A stretch of DNA of 64,000 bases, taken from the NCBI GenBank assembly GCA_965230415.1, contig CBDDKZ010000005.1, forward strand, positions 4,774,001 to 4,838,000. The letters are read 5' to 3'. Shown here piece by piece: positions 15,728 to 24,765 of this stretch. Source of the DNA: CBDDKZ01 sp965230415. GTDB lineage: Bacteria; Bacteroidota; Bacteroidia; Cytophagales; JAAEPT01. How positions within the stretch are numbered: the first letter of the stretch is position 1; each line of letters starts with the position of its first letter. The translations under genes were made by a program, and so were the position numbers. The notes beneath the pieces are model-generated. The model ran no database searches and was not told the DNA's origin. It worked only from the letters and a program-made list of their open reading frames with translations.

Positions 15728-16807
15728 TTACTTCATTAATGGCACTTCATAACTGCTGTCGTTAATAATACCTCCCCTTAAGAATTGTTTTTTAAGGGTG
15801 TCTGCCAGGTCTATTGTTTTTTGAGCTTCAGACTTGCTCTTCCATTCATATTCAAGCAAAGCATGTTCCAGGTGCTCATACTTGTTCAAGGAATCAGATA
15901 AATTGAAGGTGTCACTAATAGCTGATGTTATTCCCGCACTTGTTAACGAAATGGAGCCATGTGCCGCATCTCCTATGAGGCATATATTTTCCCGGTAATA
16001 ATGTTTAAGTAGCCGCAGGCCCCTGTTTTTCCAAAGATGTGCTTTGGTGAAATCGCTATGCTCGATAAATCGCCTCACTTCGGCCGGGAAATTCGATAAG
16101 AGCTTTAAGCAAAACATTTGTAGGTCGCCATGGCACGATTCATAAACCGGGTCTGCCAGTTGTCTGTCAAATTGATTGAACCACACATATTCGGTTTCAG
16201 ACAAAGGTATGAACCCAAAAGAAAGCCCTTGGTCACTGGCCTGGTATTTGGTGAATAGGTGTGTATTCACTTGCGGCGTTTCGGTGCTGAGCAAGCAAAC
16301 CACCTCGTTGATTTCGTTGGGGTAAAACTCAGTGGCACATACGGAGTTTCTCACTTTTGATCGGATACCGTCAGCACCGATAAACAGGTCACCGAATTCG
16401 ATGGCGCCGTTCTTGAATACTGCTGCTACAGCCCTGTTACCTTCATAAACGAAGTGCGAGAATTCCGAATTTTCGTGCAATTCATTGTCAGTGAGTGACG
16501 TTCTGAGGTAGTCTACGATACTATTTCGTTTGAGCAGTATCCAATCTTCCAGCGAAACGCTATTTTTTAACGCTCCGAAATGATTTTTCAGTTCAAAACG
16601 TGTAATCCTGTTCGTCTGTAAAGGAATGCTGTTATTATTCACAAGCAATTGCAGGTTTCTCAAAGCCTTTGAACGGATTAGAAAAGCCATACCGCTTTGG
16701 GTTTGGTAACTGCCTTTTTCTTTAACGGTCACCTCATTTCCGTTTCTTTTAAGTGCAATGGCGGTCGCTAGTCCGGCGATACCGCCACCAATAACTACCA
16801 CTTTCAT
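15728..16807 (-). CDS. FAD-dependent monooxygenase of the aromatic hydroxylase type
   Basis: A 359-residue flavoprotein. Starting at ATG 16807 places the Rossmann motif VIGGGIAGLATAIAL at the extreme N-terminus, as expected; longer starts add an unlikely extension. The second FAD motif is FIGADGIRSKVR (DG motif), and CLIGDAAHGSISLTSAGI is the GD motif, lacking the usual proline-rich GQG segment. Group A monooxygenases hydroxylate aromatic or polyketide substrates using NAD(P)H and O2. The ATG overlaps the aminotransferase stop by four bases (ATGA), so the two proteins are translationally coupled and probably act in one pathway. Substrate unknown. Confidence 0.85.
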   Translation of the reverse strand: MKVVVIGGGIAGLATAIALKRNGNEVTVKEKGSYQTQSGMAFLIRSKALRNLQLLVNNNSIPLQTNRITRFELKNHFGALKNSVSLEDWILLKRNSIVDYLRTSLTDNELHENSEFSHFVYEGNRAVAAVFKNGAIEFGDLFIGADGIRSKVRNSVCATEFYPNEINEVVCLLSTETPQVNTHLFTKYQASDQGLSFGFIPLSETEYVWFNQFDRQLADPVYESCHGDLQMFCLKLLSNFPAEVRRFIEHSDFTKAHLWKNRGLRLLKHYYRENICLIGDAAHGSISLTSAGITSAISDTFNLSDSLNKYEHLEHALLEYEWKSKSEAQKTIDLADTLKKQFLRGGIINDSSYEVPLMK

Positions 16808-17973
16808 ATAAAGCAGGATTTTATACGTGCAATACTTTCTTGTAAGATGGCATGCGACGTGGAAAAACAAAGTCTGATGTGGCCTCTCGCTCCTTCACCA
16901 AACCATTTTTCGAGACCGGGAACTACAGCGACCTTTGCTTTTTCGAGCAATAAATTGTGTACCTCTTCGCTGGTTAAATTGGTACCTTTTATGTCTGCAA
17001 ACGCGACATAACAGCCGTCTGGTATACTACATTTAAATCCGGGTAGCTCATTTAGTTCCGACACAAGGTAGTCTCTCATCTTTCGCGTATGAGCGACAAA
17101 GGCCTCCAGCCAGTAATCGCATTCGTTAAGCGCGGCTGTAGCTGCGACCTGAGCCAATACACTGGTGCCATGAATGGTAGATTGATGCATCGATGCTTCG
17201 AAAAGGCGATTGTACATGCTTTGTTGATGAGCAATCACTACACCCGTCCGCAAACCTGCCAGACCATGTGATTTGCTGAAACCGGTTACCGTTACTGTAT
17301 TAACTTTAATAGCTTCGCTTAATGAGGCTATACTCGTAAACGTTGCCGGAGCATAAACGATTTCACTCCAAATCTCATCTGATAATACCGTTAATCCATG
17401 TTTAAGCGCTATACGGGCAAATTCCGCCAACTCTTCTTTAGTAAATACTTTGCCTGTTGGATTCAGCGGATTGCAAAGGCAGAGTAGCTTTGTTTTTTTG
17501 GTGATGATCTTTTCGAGATTGTCAAATGCAACAGTTTTCGTTCCGGGAGGTAGTTGAAAAGGGATGGCCTTGCCTCCTACCGCTTCTATGGAATACCGAA
17601 AAAGAAAGTCCACGGGGTCGAATATGATGGCCTCATCTCCTGCTTTTAACAGACTCTTACATACCAGGTAAATTCCAAATGCCGCACTGTTTACAGGCAG
17701 CACGTAATCCGGGTTTACATTCGTAGCTCTTTTTTCAGAGAAAAAAGTGGCTACACTTTCTCTAAATGCGGGCAATCCCTCAGCAGGGCCATAAGAGAAG
17801 TAGCCCTTTTGGCTGTAATTAGTAATAGCCCTAACAATTTCGGGTGCACAGGGGAAATCAGGATCTGCCGCGGTTAGTGGAATAACGTCGGGTGGCAATG
17901 TAGCCCATCTCAAATTATAGGCTCTTTCTCTGAGTACATCAACGGCGACCCTTTGATCTTCAAAATTGTTCAT
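16804..17973 (-). CDS. PLP-dependent class I/II aminotransferase (MalY/PatB-like)
   Basis: A 389-residue fold-type I PLP enzyme. Landmarks are LTAADPDFPCAPEI near the N-terminus, YSYGPAEGLPAFRE-like substrate region, CNPLNPTGKVF, VLSDEIWSE (Asp stacking on PLP), TGFSKSHGLAGLRTG (the Schiff-base lysine) and IRLCFSTS with the carboxylate-binding Arg. The overall pattern lies between aspartate-type aminotransferases and C-S lyases of the MalY/PatB group, and I cannot decide between transamination and beta-elimination. It is first in a two-gene unit with an FAD monooxygenase, coupled by an ATGA overlap. Such a pair could process an amino acid and then oxidise the product. Confidence 0.85.
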   Translation of the reverse strand: MNNFEDQRVAVDVLRERAYNLRWATLPPDVIPLTAADPDFPCAPEIVRAITNYSQKGYFSYGPAEGLPAFRESVATFFSEKRATNVNPDYVLPVNSAAFGIYLVCKSLLKAGDEAIIFDPVDFLFRYSIEAVGGKAIPFQLPPGTKTVAFDNLEKIITKKTKLLCLCNPLNPTGKVFTKEELAEFARIALKHGLTVLSDEIWSEIVYAPATFTSIASLSEAIKVNTVTVTGFSKSHGLAGLRTGVVIAHQQSMYNRLFEASMHQSTIHGTSVLAQVAATAALNECDYWLEAFVAHTRKMRDYLVSELNELPGFKCSIPDGCYVAFADIKGTNLTSEEVHNLLLEKAKVAVVPGLEKWFGEGARGHIRLCFSTSHAILQESIARIKSCFI

Positions 17974-18055
17974 AATTCATGTAAGTTTGGTTCTAAAATT
18001 GGGTTATTTGAAAGCAGCGCTAAAGCATGATTGGGTAAGAGTGGCAGTGTGCATC

Positions 18056-19078
18056 TTACTTTTTACGATGTTTAAGGCTGGTGTTTTTTCTCCAAATGGA
18101 TCCGTTTTTAGTGGTAAATAATGTTAGGATATTCTCTGATGTGAGTTCATTGAGTTCCTTTTCACATGCCGTCATTGTTTGTCCACTTAATACAGCATAT
18201 TCCTTAAGGGTCAGGCTATTGTATTTCGCAAACAGGAATGTCCATGTGGTATCATAGGTTTGTTTTTTTAGTTGAGCATCGATATCGGTGATTACCTGTT
18301 CGTAATTTTCATATGCCCTCGCACCATACACTTTGCCTGTTTTTCCATTGGAATCGCTAATAAATAAGGTGGGGAATCCGCGTACGCCATACTCTTTAGC
18401 CAGGTCCAGGTCTTTATAAAACTCGCTGCGCGCTTTGTCATGGTAATCAAGTTTAAATTGTTCCAGGTCTAAATCCACGAAAGAAGCAGCATCGATGAGG
18501 TGTTCCCATTTGGTGATGTTCTTCTTTTCAAGAAAGACCATTTCTCTTATTCTTCGCAGGTAAGCGATAGCAATGGATGAATCCTGCATTTGCGCTGCTT
18601 TAAATGCTATAGACGGTGGGTAAGAAGAGTTTAAAGGATCTTCCAGCCATACGTCGCCATCGATAGGCATTTCATAATGAGGGCTTACTTCGTCCCAGTG
18701 ACGGGCAACATCAGCGGGTTTGCTAATGCCACCGCTGTTGTAACTCCAGTCCGGTAGCAAGCCACCCATGCGGTATTCAATAACAAAGTGCTTGCCATAT
18801 TCCAGTTTCAATTTGCGCAATTGAGGCTCAATGCCCCAACAAGATGAACATATCGGGTCTGTGAAATAGACAATCTTGATGGTTTTCTCAGCTGAAACCG
18901 CTGGCGTACCTGTTTCTTCACTTGGTGTACCACATAAATGAGTAGTAGTATCACATATAAGCGCATCGAGCGTTTTTTTGTTGTTTTGTGCTTCCATATA
19001 ATTCTCAGAAGATTGTGCGATACAACCATTAAACATGAAAATGAATAATAGTTGAAATGTCGCGGTTCTTAAAAACAT
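18056..19078 (-). CDS. DsbA-family thiol oxidoreductase, probable lipoprotein
   Basis: A 340-residue protein with a hydrophobic leader ending FNGC, a plausible lipobox. The thioredoxin-fold active site is DPICSSCWG, which resembles FrnE/SpxH-type DsbA relatives (DPxCPWCWG) more than classical DsbA. The cis-Pro segment is GVRGFPTLFISD. About 100 further C-terminal residues (LKEYAVLSGQTMTACEKEL...) look like a small helical, possibly winged-helix-like add-on. An export signal on an FrnE-like enzyme suggests a role in periplasmic or envelope disulfide chemistry. It is divergent from an HxlR regulator 100 bp away, which probably controls it. Confidence 0.8.
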   Translation of the reverse strand: MFLRTATFQLLFIFMFNGCIAQSSENYMEAQNNKKTLDALICDTTTHLCGTPSEETGTPAVSAEKTIKIVYFTDPICSSCWGIEPQLRKLKLEYGKHFVIEYRMGGLLPDWSYNSGGISKPADVARHWDEVSPHYEMPIDGDVWLEDPLNSSYPPSIAFKAAQMQDSSIAIAYLRRIREMVFLEKKNITKWEHLIDAASFVDLDLEQFKLDYHDKARSEFYKDLDLAKEYGVRGFPTLFISDSNGKTGKVYGARAYENYEQVITDIDAQLKKQTYDTTWTFLFAKYNSLTLKEYAVLSGQTMTACEKELNELTSENILTLFTTKNGSIWRKNTSLKHRKK

Positions 19079-19177
19079 GCTTATTTTCTTTTATTATCTT
19101 TGGGTTTGATGTAATAAAGATAGAATATGTGCTTCTAAAAAGGCATATAACTTCCCTATAGGTAACTACTTACCTGT

Positions 19178-19582
19178 ATGAAACCAGATGGGGAAAAAAC
19201 AGGTTTTCACTTATTCAAGATTATGGAAGAAAACAAAGAATTAAATGAGTCAGCATTGTGTAAGGTCCGTATTAAATCCATAAGAGATACTATGGATGTG
19301 CTTTCGGGTAAATGGAAAATTCACATACTGGGAACCTTATTGCAGGTAGACCATATCCGATTCATGGATTTACTTAGAGCTGTCGATGGAATTGCACCTA
19401 AAATGTTGTCGAAGGAACTACAGGACATGGAAATGAATAGATTAATTACTCGAACGCAAGTGAGTAGTAAACCGATTACGGTGGAATATCGCATTACAGA
19501 TTACGGGAGAACTATAGAGCCTATTATCGATGCGATGGCTAACTGGGGCATTGCCTACAGGCAGTCAATTGTAAAAGAATAG
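19178..19582 (+). CDS. HxlR-family winged-helix regulator with a conserved N-terminal Cys
   Basis: A 134-residue DNA-binding protein. The HxlR core is clear: DTMDVLSGKWKIHILGTLL, then IRFMDLLRAVDGIAPKMLSKELQDME (recognition helix region), and VEYRITDYGRTIEPII. Cys28 in ALCKVRIKS is at the position of the redox-sensing Cys of YodB/HypR-type members. Start at 19178 or at ATG 19223 (15 residues shorter). Transcribed divergently from the DsbA-family gene, so thiol-stress control of that gene is a reasonable inference. A TATCTTTG (19095-19102) in the shared region resembles a -7 box but has no matching -33. Confidence 0.9.
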   Translation: MKPDGEKTGFHLFKIMEENKELNESALCKVRIKSIRDTMDVLSGKWKIHILGTLLQVDHIRFMDLLRAVDGIAPKMLSKELQDMEMNRLITRTQVSSKPITVEYRITDYGRTIEPIIDAMANWGIAYRQSIVKE

Positions 19583-19658
19583 CTTATTAGTTAATCGGAT
19601 GGATGTTATTTGAATGGTTATATTGAGGATTCTTAAAATCCATGTATTAAAAATAGAA

Positions 19659-19685
19659 ACGCGGGAAACTAAAAGTTTCCCGCGT
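19659..19685. terminator. Bidirectional terminator, perfect 12-bp stem
   Basis: ACGCGGGAAACT (19659-19670) and its exact complement (19674-19685) flank a three-A loop, between the convergent HxlR and large T9SS genes. T-rich flanks lie on both sides. Confidence 0.88.
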
Positions 19686-19690
19686 AAGCT

Positions 19691-22600
19691 TTATTCTTTT
19701 ACAAATGAGGTAAATAGGCTGGTATTAACAGCATTTATTTTTAATATATAATAGCCCGGAGTAAGATCGCCACTTTCTATTGGCGTATCTCCGGAGCCGG
19801 TACCTGAAAATACCTTATTTCCTTTTGCATCGAGTATTTCAAAGTTGAATGTCGCCTGCGGACCTTGAACATACATTAAATCATGAACCGGATTAGGGTA
19901 TACGTATATTCCGGATTCATTACTTTCTGGATCCGATGCTACGATACAATCGTCCAAAGGCTTATGGCGGATTTCCACATAATCCGTATCTGAAGCAATA
20001 CAGCGACCGCTCGCATCACTATTTACAATCCATTCTAATAATAGTGGCTCTTGTTTATTGATTTCCGTAATTAGAATGTTCGGATCGTTCACATCATTGA
20101 TGGTAGCGGAACCGCTAATTATACGCCAGGTTCCACTCTCGCCAGTAGCTCGTAGATCGGCAGCCATACGTGCACTGTCTTCGCATATTTCTTGGTCTAT
20201 ACCCGCATAGGCACGTGCGCCGTAATAGTGATCCCATATTTCAATTGAATCTGAAGGTGTGGGGTCAACCGGACATGCATAGTTATATTTAAAGATCACT
20301 TTGACGATGTCTCCTTCAACTAAATCATTTGATTCAAATGACAAAGTACGTGATCGGTAAACCTCTTCACCATTTACAAACCAGCATAATGAATCTTCAA
20401 ATGATGGCCCATGCCGAGGTATGCCATCCAAACGAATAAGGCTATCGCATTCATCGGTACGTCGTGAAAATAGTTGAATGCTTTGCTCACGCATTCCCAT
20501 TATTCTACCGATAGCCGGGGCACTTGTAGCTTGACAGTTTCCTGCGACACTTGTCCACTGCATGGTAACTTCACCATAGTCAAAAGGAGACATTTCGGTG
20601 AAAACAACTGTTGTTTGTATCGCATTGGAATCTGTGATGCTTGGTGTCGCATTGTTGGATGTTGAATACCCGTTTATTGTCCAGAAACCTTGTTCAGTAG
20701 CAGCAGACTGGGCGCTAATAGCCAATTCGGGTCCGGTACAGGCCCACTCTACCGTGGCCGTTGGTTGCGGTAAGCCATCCAATATTTCGATTTGAATGGT
20801 ATCAGTAGTGATTCCACAAGACGGTGTGTTTGTGTTACTAATGGTTAGGTAAATGCGTACATGACCGTTATTGTTATCTGTTTCGTTCGGTTGGTATTGC
20901 TCGGTTAAGTTGGTACTTGTATTACTACCCGATTGTATGAAGTCGGCGTCGCCGTCTGTTGACCATGTCGCTATCTCACCAATTGATGTATTTGGGGTAT
21001 GCTTGTTGTCCATTTCCAAAGTGACCGTACTATTTACACATATACTGGCCGATGATGTGCTGATTTTGGCCTCCGTTAACTCACTAGCGATATTAACCGT
21101 CATTCGGTCTTCACTGGAACGACAGCCATTAGCGGTACTTACCGTCCAAACAAACTCACATTGGTCACCTTTTTGCAAACCATCAACGTTAGTTTGCGGA
21201 TCATTTATAGCTGACAAAGTGGTGTGTAGGCATGCAGTTGTCCAGGTACCCGTACCAAATTCAGGGTCATGGGCATTTAATTGTACTGGGGGATTACAAG
21301 CGTCGATATCGGCTCCGGCTACCGCCTGGGAAGGTCCGCGAATTAGTTGAACCTCGATGGTGTCGCGTTCGCTAGCGCAATTTGTTGACATCGTATTCGC
21401 TACTTCATATATAAATGAAAGGGATTCGAGACCGGCATCGGCATCATTTGGTACGTAACGCTCGTGCAATTCATTACTGTTGGCAGTTCCTGATACGGAG
21501 AAATTACCAGTACCTGTGTGGTACCATGTTCCCAGCTCACCATTTTCGGTATTAGGTACGTAGTTATTAAGAAGACTCAAGTCAATAGTGTCATAGGTGC
21601 AAATTTCACCTACCTCATGAATTGCAAATGGCGCTATGGGTTCTACATGCGATAATATGATGGTATCACGTGAAACTCCACATTCAGGGTCTGCCTCTAC
21701 CGACCAAATGAGCATACAGGTTGTATTGTCCATTAAGCCTTCTACCATACTGTGTGCTGAGTTTGCATTGGAGAAAATCAAGTGGTCGCAGTTGCTAGTC
21801 CAGTGTCCTGTTCCTTGTGAGGGTTCAGATGCTGAGAGTGTGGTATTTTCAGAACATGAGCTTATGTCACTTCCGGCGCTGATAGCTCCAGGTCCTGTAT
21901 TAATGAATATTTCTACTTCATCTGTCAATGCTCCACACTGTTCGCTGATACTTTGCCATTCATATTTGATACTGCCTAACTCATCATCATTGGTGTGAAT
22001 TTCATAAATGGCGTTGGCATCATCGGGGTCTGACAGGTTTCCGTAGTTTGTGCTAAGCTGTCTCCATCGACCTGTTCCCGGCGATACGTCATTAGCAGTC
22101 AGCTGTACGAAGTCCTGATCGTCACAAGTGTAAATATCCGGACCGGCATCGGGAGGAACAGGCTTGGCATAGATATCGAAATTATAAGGTGATTCTCTTT
22201 CATTTGATCCGCAGGTGGCGTGAGCAACAAAAGTATAAGAGCCGATGGCCAGATTTTCGAATGCCAATTCATACGACTTCGGGTCAAAAGTTAAATCAGG
22301 ACCGGTGGTTTGTGTCCAGCTAAATTGTGCTCCCCTTTCTACCAGTGCCGATATAGCGGCTGTACCATTACAATGATTTACATTGTTTTGAAGGTCTAGT
22401 GCTATTTCTTCGTTTTTGTAAGCAATTTTTATACTGTCCGTTTGCGCTACACAATATGCACTTGCAGGAGCCGTATATGTTAGGGTAGCAGCCTGACCAC
22501 CATTTGTGCTATCTATATATAAGCTGTTGGAATTTACAGGGAAACCGGCATCATGGACATCACTATCAAGAATTAAATTTAAATCACCCGACTTTGTCCA

Positions 22601-23425
22601 TGTACCGCCGGGTACGTTTGCACTAATAGCAATATCTTTTGGGCCATTATCTTCGCAAATTCTGATGTCATCACCAAGATCCAGTTTTTCACACGGCTCC
22701 ACTCCTATAGTTAAATCTTTCATTTGAAGTTTGGCGCCCCTTCCGTTTTCTTCATCATAACCGAATCCGAATGGGTGGTTGTATACACTGTCTACACCGG
22801 TCGGGTGTTGCCCTTTATATGCCCAACTGGCAGTATAACCATGATTTAGCTTAAAACGGATTCCTAGTATTTGCGTGGAGTCAACGAGTCCTAAACTGTT
22901 ACCGGCCATTCCTCCGAAATAGTCTTGAAATTCGTTATTAAAATTGTAGTAATACGTATGCCATTCACCATCACCGGGGATTTCAAAATATAAATTGTGA
23001 TCAGGTGTTTGTTCACCGTTAAGGTTTTTATCGGTGTTGCTGCCAAATTCCCAAAGCGGATGTGCTGCCATGAGTGTCATAAGTACATAACAGGTTTCCG
23101 TAGATTTCATTTTGACTGAAACCGTAGGAAACAAGGCATTATCTGAGGCATGCTCTTCGTCGGCTGTCAAGTTTAGAAGAGAATCGAATTTGACAATCCA
23201 AAAGCTATAAGGACGATGAAAGTAATTGGCTACTTCGTCGCTTGTTTCTATGTGTAATTGATTGTCTGCTACTGTAAATGCCGGTACACCATTAAATGGT
23301 GCTATTGCTACACCACGGTATTCAAGCGTATCAGGAAGTTGATCAAATGATTGCACATAAGTAGTTTGAGCCTGAGCAATGTAAGTGCTCACACTTAACA
23401 AGATGATTAAAAAGAGGTGTTTCAT
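19691..23425 (-). CDS. Large multi-domain T9SS-sorted surface protein
   Basis: A 1244-residue exported protein. The signal peptide ends IAQAQ. Residues ~20-240 form a beta-rich domain resembling a carbohydrate-binding or lectin-like jelly roll (FHRPYSFWIVKFD...YYYNFNNEFQDYFGG). After CEKLDLGDDIRIC come several ~90-110-residue Ig/PKD-like modules, recognisable by recurring A-G-x-D-I-x-x-C openings and GTGxW strands (DAGPDIYTCDD, SAGSDISSCSE, VAGADIDACNP, YAGIDQEICED). Paired Cys in each suggest disulfides. The last ~75 residues are a T9SS type A sorting domain (IYVYPNPVHDLMYV, FEILDAKGNKVF, LTPGYYILKI). It is probably an adhesin or surface structural protein. It ends at a strong bidirectional terminator. 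Confidence 0.9.
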   Translation of the reverse strand: MKHLFLIILLSVSTYIAQAQTTYVQSFDQLPDTLEYRGVAIAPFNGVPAFTVADNQLHIETSDEVANYFHRPYSFWIVKFDSLLNLTADEEHASDNALFPTVSVKMKSTETCYVLMTLMAAHPLWEFGSNTDKNLNGEQTPDHNLYFEIPGDGEWHTYYYNFNNEFQDYFGGMAGNSLGLVDSTQILGIRFKLNHGYTASWAYKGQHPTGVDSVYNHPFGFGYDEENGRGAKLQMKDLTIGVEPCEKLDLGDDIRICEDNGPKDIAISANVPGGTWTKSGDLNLILDSDVHDAGFPVNSNSLYIDSTNGGQAATLTYTAPASAYCVAQTDSIKIAYKNEEIALDLQNNVNHCNGTAAISALVERGAQFSWTQTTGPDLTFDPKSYELAFENLAIGSYTFVAHATCGSNERESPYNFDIYAKPVPPDAGPDIYTCDDQDFVQLTANDVSPGTGRWRQLSTNYGNLSDPDDANAIYEIHTNDDELGSIKYEWQSISEQCGALTDEVEIFINTGPGAISAGSDISSCSENTTLSASEPSQGTGHWTSNCDHLIFSNANSAHSMVEGLMDNTTCMLIWSVEADPECGVSRDTIILSHVEPIAPFAIHEVGEICTYDTIDLSLLNNYVPNTENGELGTWYHTGTGNFSVSGTANSNELHERYVPNDADAGLESLSFIYEVANTMSTNCASERDTIEVQLIRGPSQAVAGADIDACNPPVQLNAHDPEFGTGTWTTACLHTTLSAINDPQTNVDGLQKGDQCEFVWTVSTANGCRSSEDRMTVNIASELTEAKISTSSASICVNSTVTLEMDNKHTPNTSIGEIATWSTDGDADFIQSGSNTSTNLTEQYQPNETDNNNGHVRIYLTISNTNTPSCGITTDTIQIEILDGLPQPTATVEWACTGPELAISAQSAATEQGFWTINGYSTSNNATPSITDSNAIQTTVVFTEMSPFDYGEVTMQWTSVAGNCQATSAPAIGRIMGMREQSIQLFSRRTDECDSLIRLDGIPRHGPSFEDSLCWFVNGEEVYRSRTLSFESNDLVEGDIVKVIFKYNYACPVDPTPSDSIEIWDHYYGARAYAGIDQEICEDSARMAADLRATGESGTWRIISGSATINDVNDPNILITEINKQEPLLLEWIVNSDASGRCIASDTDYVEIRHKPLDDCIVASDPESNESGIYVYPNPVHDLMYVQGPQATFNFEILDAKGNKVFSGTGSGDTPIESGDLTPGYYILKINAVNTSLFTSFVKE

Positions 23426-23567
23426 TAGTTATATTGGGTCGATTGTTAGATAAGTTACGAATTAAATCAATATTTAATTACCTCACAAATTTTATCCTTA
23501 CCATTCGTCCCTAATATGGTGTTTGCATTTACCGCTTGTCCCAAAAAACACATCTGGTAAGGAAAAA

Positions 23568-23605
23568 CAAAAAACGTCGACGGATTTGTCGTCAACGTTT
23601 TTTGG
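23568..23605 (-). terminator. Intrinsic terminator after the small membrane protein
   Basis: CAAAAAACGTCGACG (23568-23582) pairs with CGTCAACGTTTTTTG (23590-23604), with one non-Watson-Crick pair, giving A- and T-tract arms. It lies downstream of the gene ending at 23678 on the minus strand. Confidence 0.8.
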
Positions 23606-23677
23606 CGAACCGAATAGAACTGAACAACTATTCGGTAAAAAATGGTCTTTGTTTATCTATTTATAATTAAAACAAAA

Positions 23678-23866
23678 TTAGGCTTGCTTTCTCTTGTTTA
23701 AAACTTCGATTAACGGGTCATATGCACTTAATGCCATTACCAATGTTAATACACCAATTATGTAGAAAGAAAATACTCCGGTAAACCCTGCCAGGATTCC
23801 CCAGAACATACATACGAATAATCTTATAATGATTCCTGTGATACTTAAATTCGGAGCGAAGTTCAT
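23678..23866 (-). CDS. Small two-helix membrane protein, DUF2892-like
   Basis: A 62-residue protein from ATG 23866 (a TTG two codons upstream is an alternative). Two hydrophobic segments (IIIRLFVCMFWGILAGFTG and FYIIGVLTLVMALSAY) are followed by the short tail DPLIEVLNKRKQA. Size, helix spacing and the tail resemble DUF2892/YgaP-type inner-membrane proteins, often tied to sulfur or stress functions, but similarity is only general. It is followed by a strong terminator and sits in a run of minus-strand small genes. Confidence 0.65.
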   Translation of the reverse strand: MNFAPNLSITGIIIRLFVCMFWGILAGFTGVFSFYIIGVLTLVMALSAYDPLIEVLNKRKQA

Positions 23867-23959
23867 AATCAATCAATTTTGTTTCTTCAAAAATGATCAT
23901 ATTCCTTCTGGAAAAATAGAATGAAAATCAGTTCGCAGGCTGAAGTTTGTCAGTCGAAT

Positions 23960-24535
23960 CTAACCGGCCAGTTGCTCATAGGCCTCTACAATATCATTCA
24001 TTATTAGTACCAGCATGTCATTTTCTTTTGCCAGGTTGTTAATATTTTCTCCGTAAAGTATCGCTTTAAAACTATTCCATTTTTCCAGACCCTTTGCTAT
24101 TACCGAATTGATCAGATCATCATTAAGTGGACATGTAGCGAGCTGTTTTAAGGAATTCTCAAAGAGTTGGACAGATTTCTCCATATCATGTTGATATTCC
24201 CCTTTCTTCGCGTGGTCGATGATGGTTAACAAGCGAAGTTTCAGTATTTGTTGTGCAAGCATACGTTGTCGACCCGCCTTATTAATGATTTTGGATAACA
24301 CTTTTACTTCTTCGAGCACCTCATCCAAGGCAATTAAGTTCTCACCGGATTTGGTATTAAGACGCCGCATTTCATGTGCAATTTCTTTAAAAGCACGCCC
24401 TTCTGCGTCATCCATTTGTGAAGCTGAAATGCTTGCATTTATCGCAATTAACTCAGTATTTTTTGATTGGTCACTTAATGTTCGCAGTAGCTTTTTCAGT
24501 TTTCTATTTAAGGAAGTACCGTGGGAGTTTATCAT
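23960..24535 (-). CDS. Soluble chemoreceptor-like protein with a PilJ-type domain
   Basis: A 191-residue, mostly helical protein without signal or membrane segments. Residues ~27-65 (TELIAINASISASQMDDAEG, then FKEIAHEMRRLNTKSGE) closely echo the tip of methyl-accepting chemotaxis proteins, normally NLLALNAAIEAARAGE..GFAVVADEVRKLAERS. Residues ~83-160 begin with INKAGRQRMLAQQILKLRLL, the signature of PilJ/NarX-type sensory helical domains. In ordinary receptors the PilJ domain is periplasmic and precedes the MCP module; here the order is reversed and both are cytoplasmic. No CheA or CheW is nearby. Start at 24535 as the only sensible ATG. Function unknown. Confidence 0.7.
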   Translation of the reverse strand: MINSHGTSLNRKLKKLLRTLSDQSKNTELIAINASISASQMDDAEGRAFKEIAHEMRRLNTKSGENLIALDEVLEEVKVLSKIINKAGRQRMLAQQILKLRLLTIIDHAKKGEYQHDMEKSVQLFENSLKQLATCPLNDDLINSVIAKGLEKWNSFKAILYGENINNLAKENDMLVLIMNDIVEAYEQLAG

Positions 24536-24765
24536 AAGTATGTTTAAGCTCGATACCCCGTAAAATTACCAGTTAGCCGGGTGATTAAATATGCCAAAAA
24601 ACAGGTTTTAAACAGCCAATATGAAGAATTCGTTCAAATTATCTAATTCTTAGATGTAAGTAAATTATTGTAAGCTAAAACAGCGAATCTGTATGGCAGA
24701 AGGGTTCTTATTGGGAGCTGAAGGAAAGGATGCAGTTAGTGTTAAAAGGTGCTAATTGTATGTCT

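Noticed and set aside
19095..19102. TATCTTTG as a promoter for the HxlR gene.
   Set aside because: It matches TAnnTTTG, but the nearest TTG upstream is about 40 bp away, too far for a -33 element, so it is not listed as a feature.
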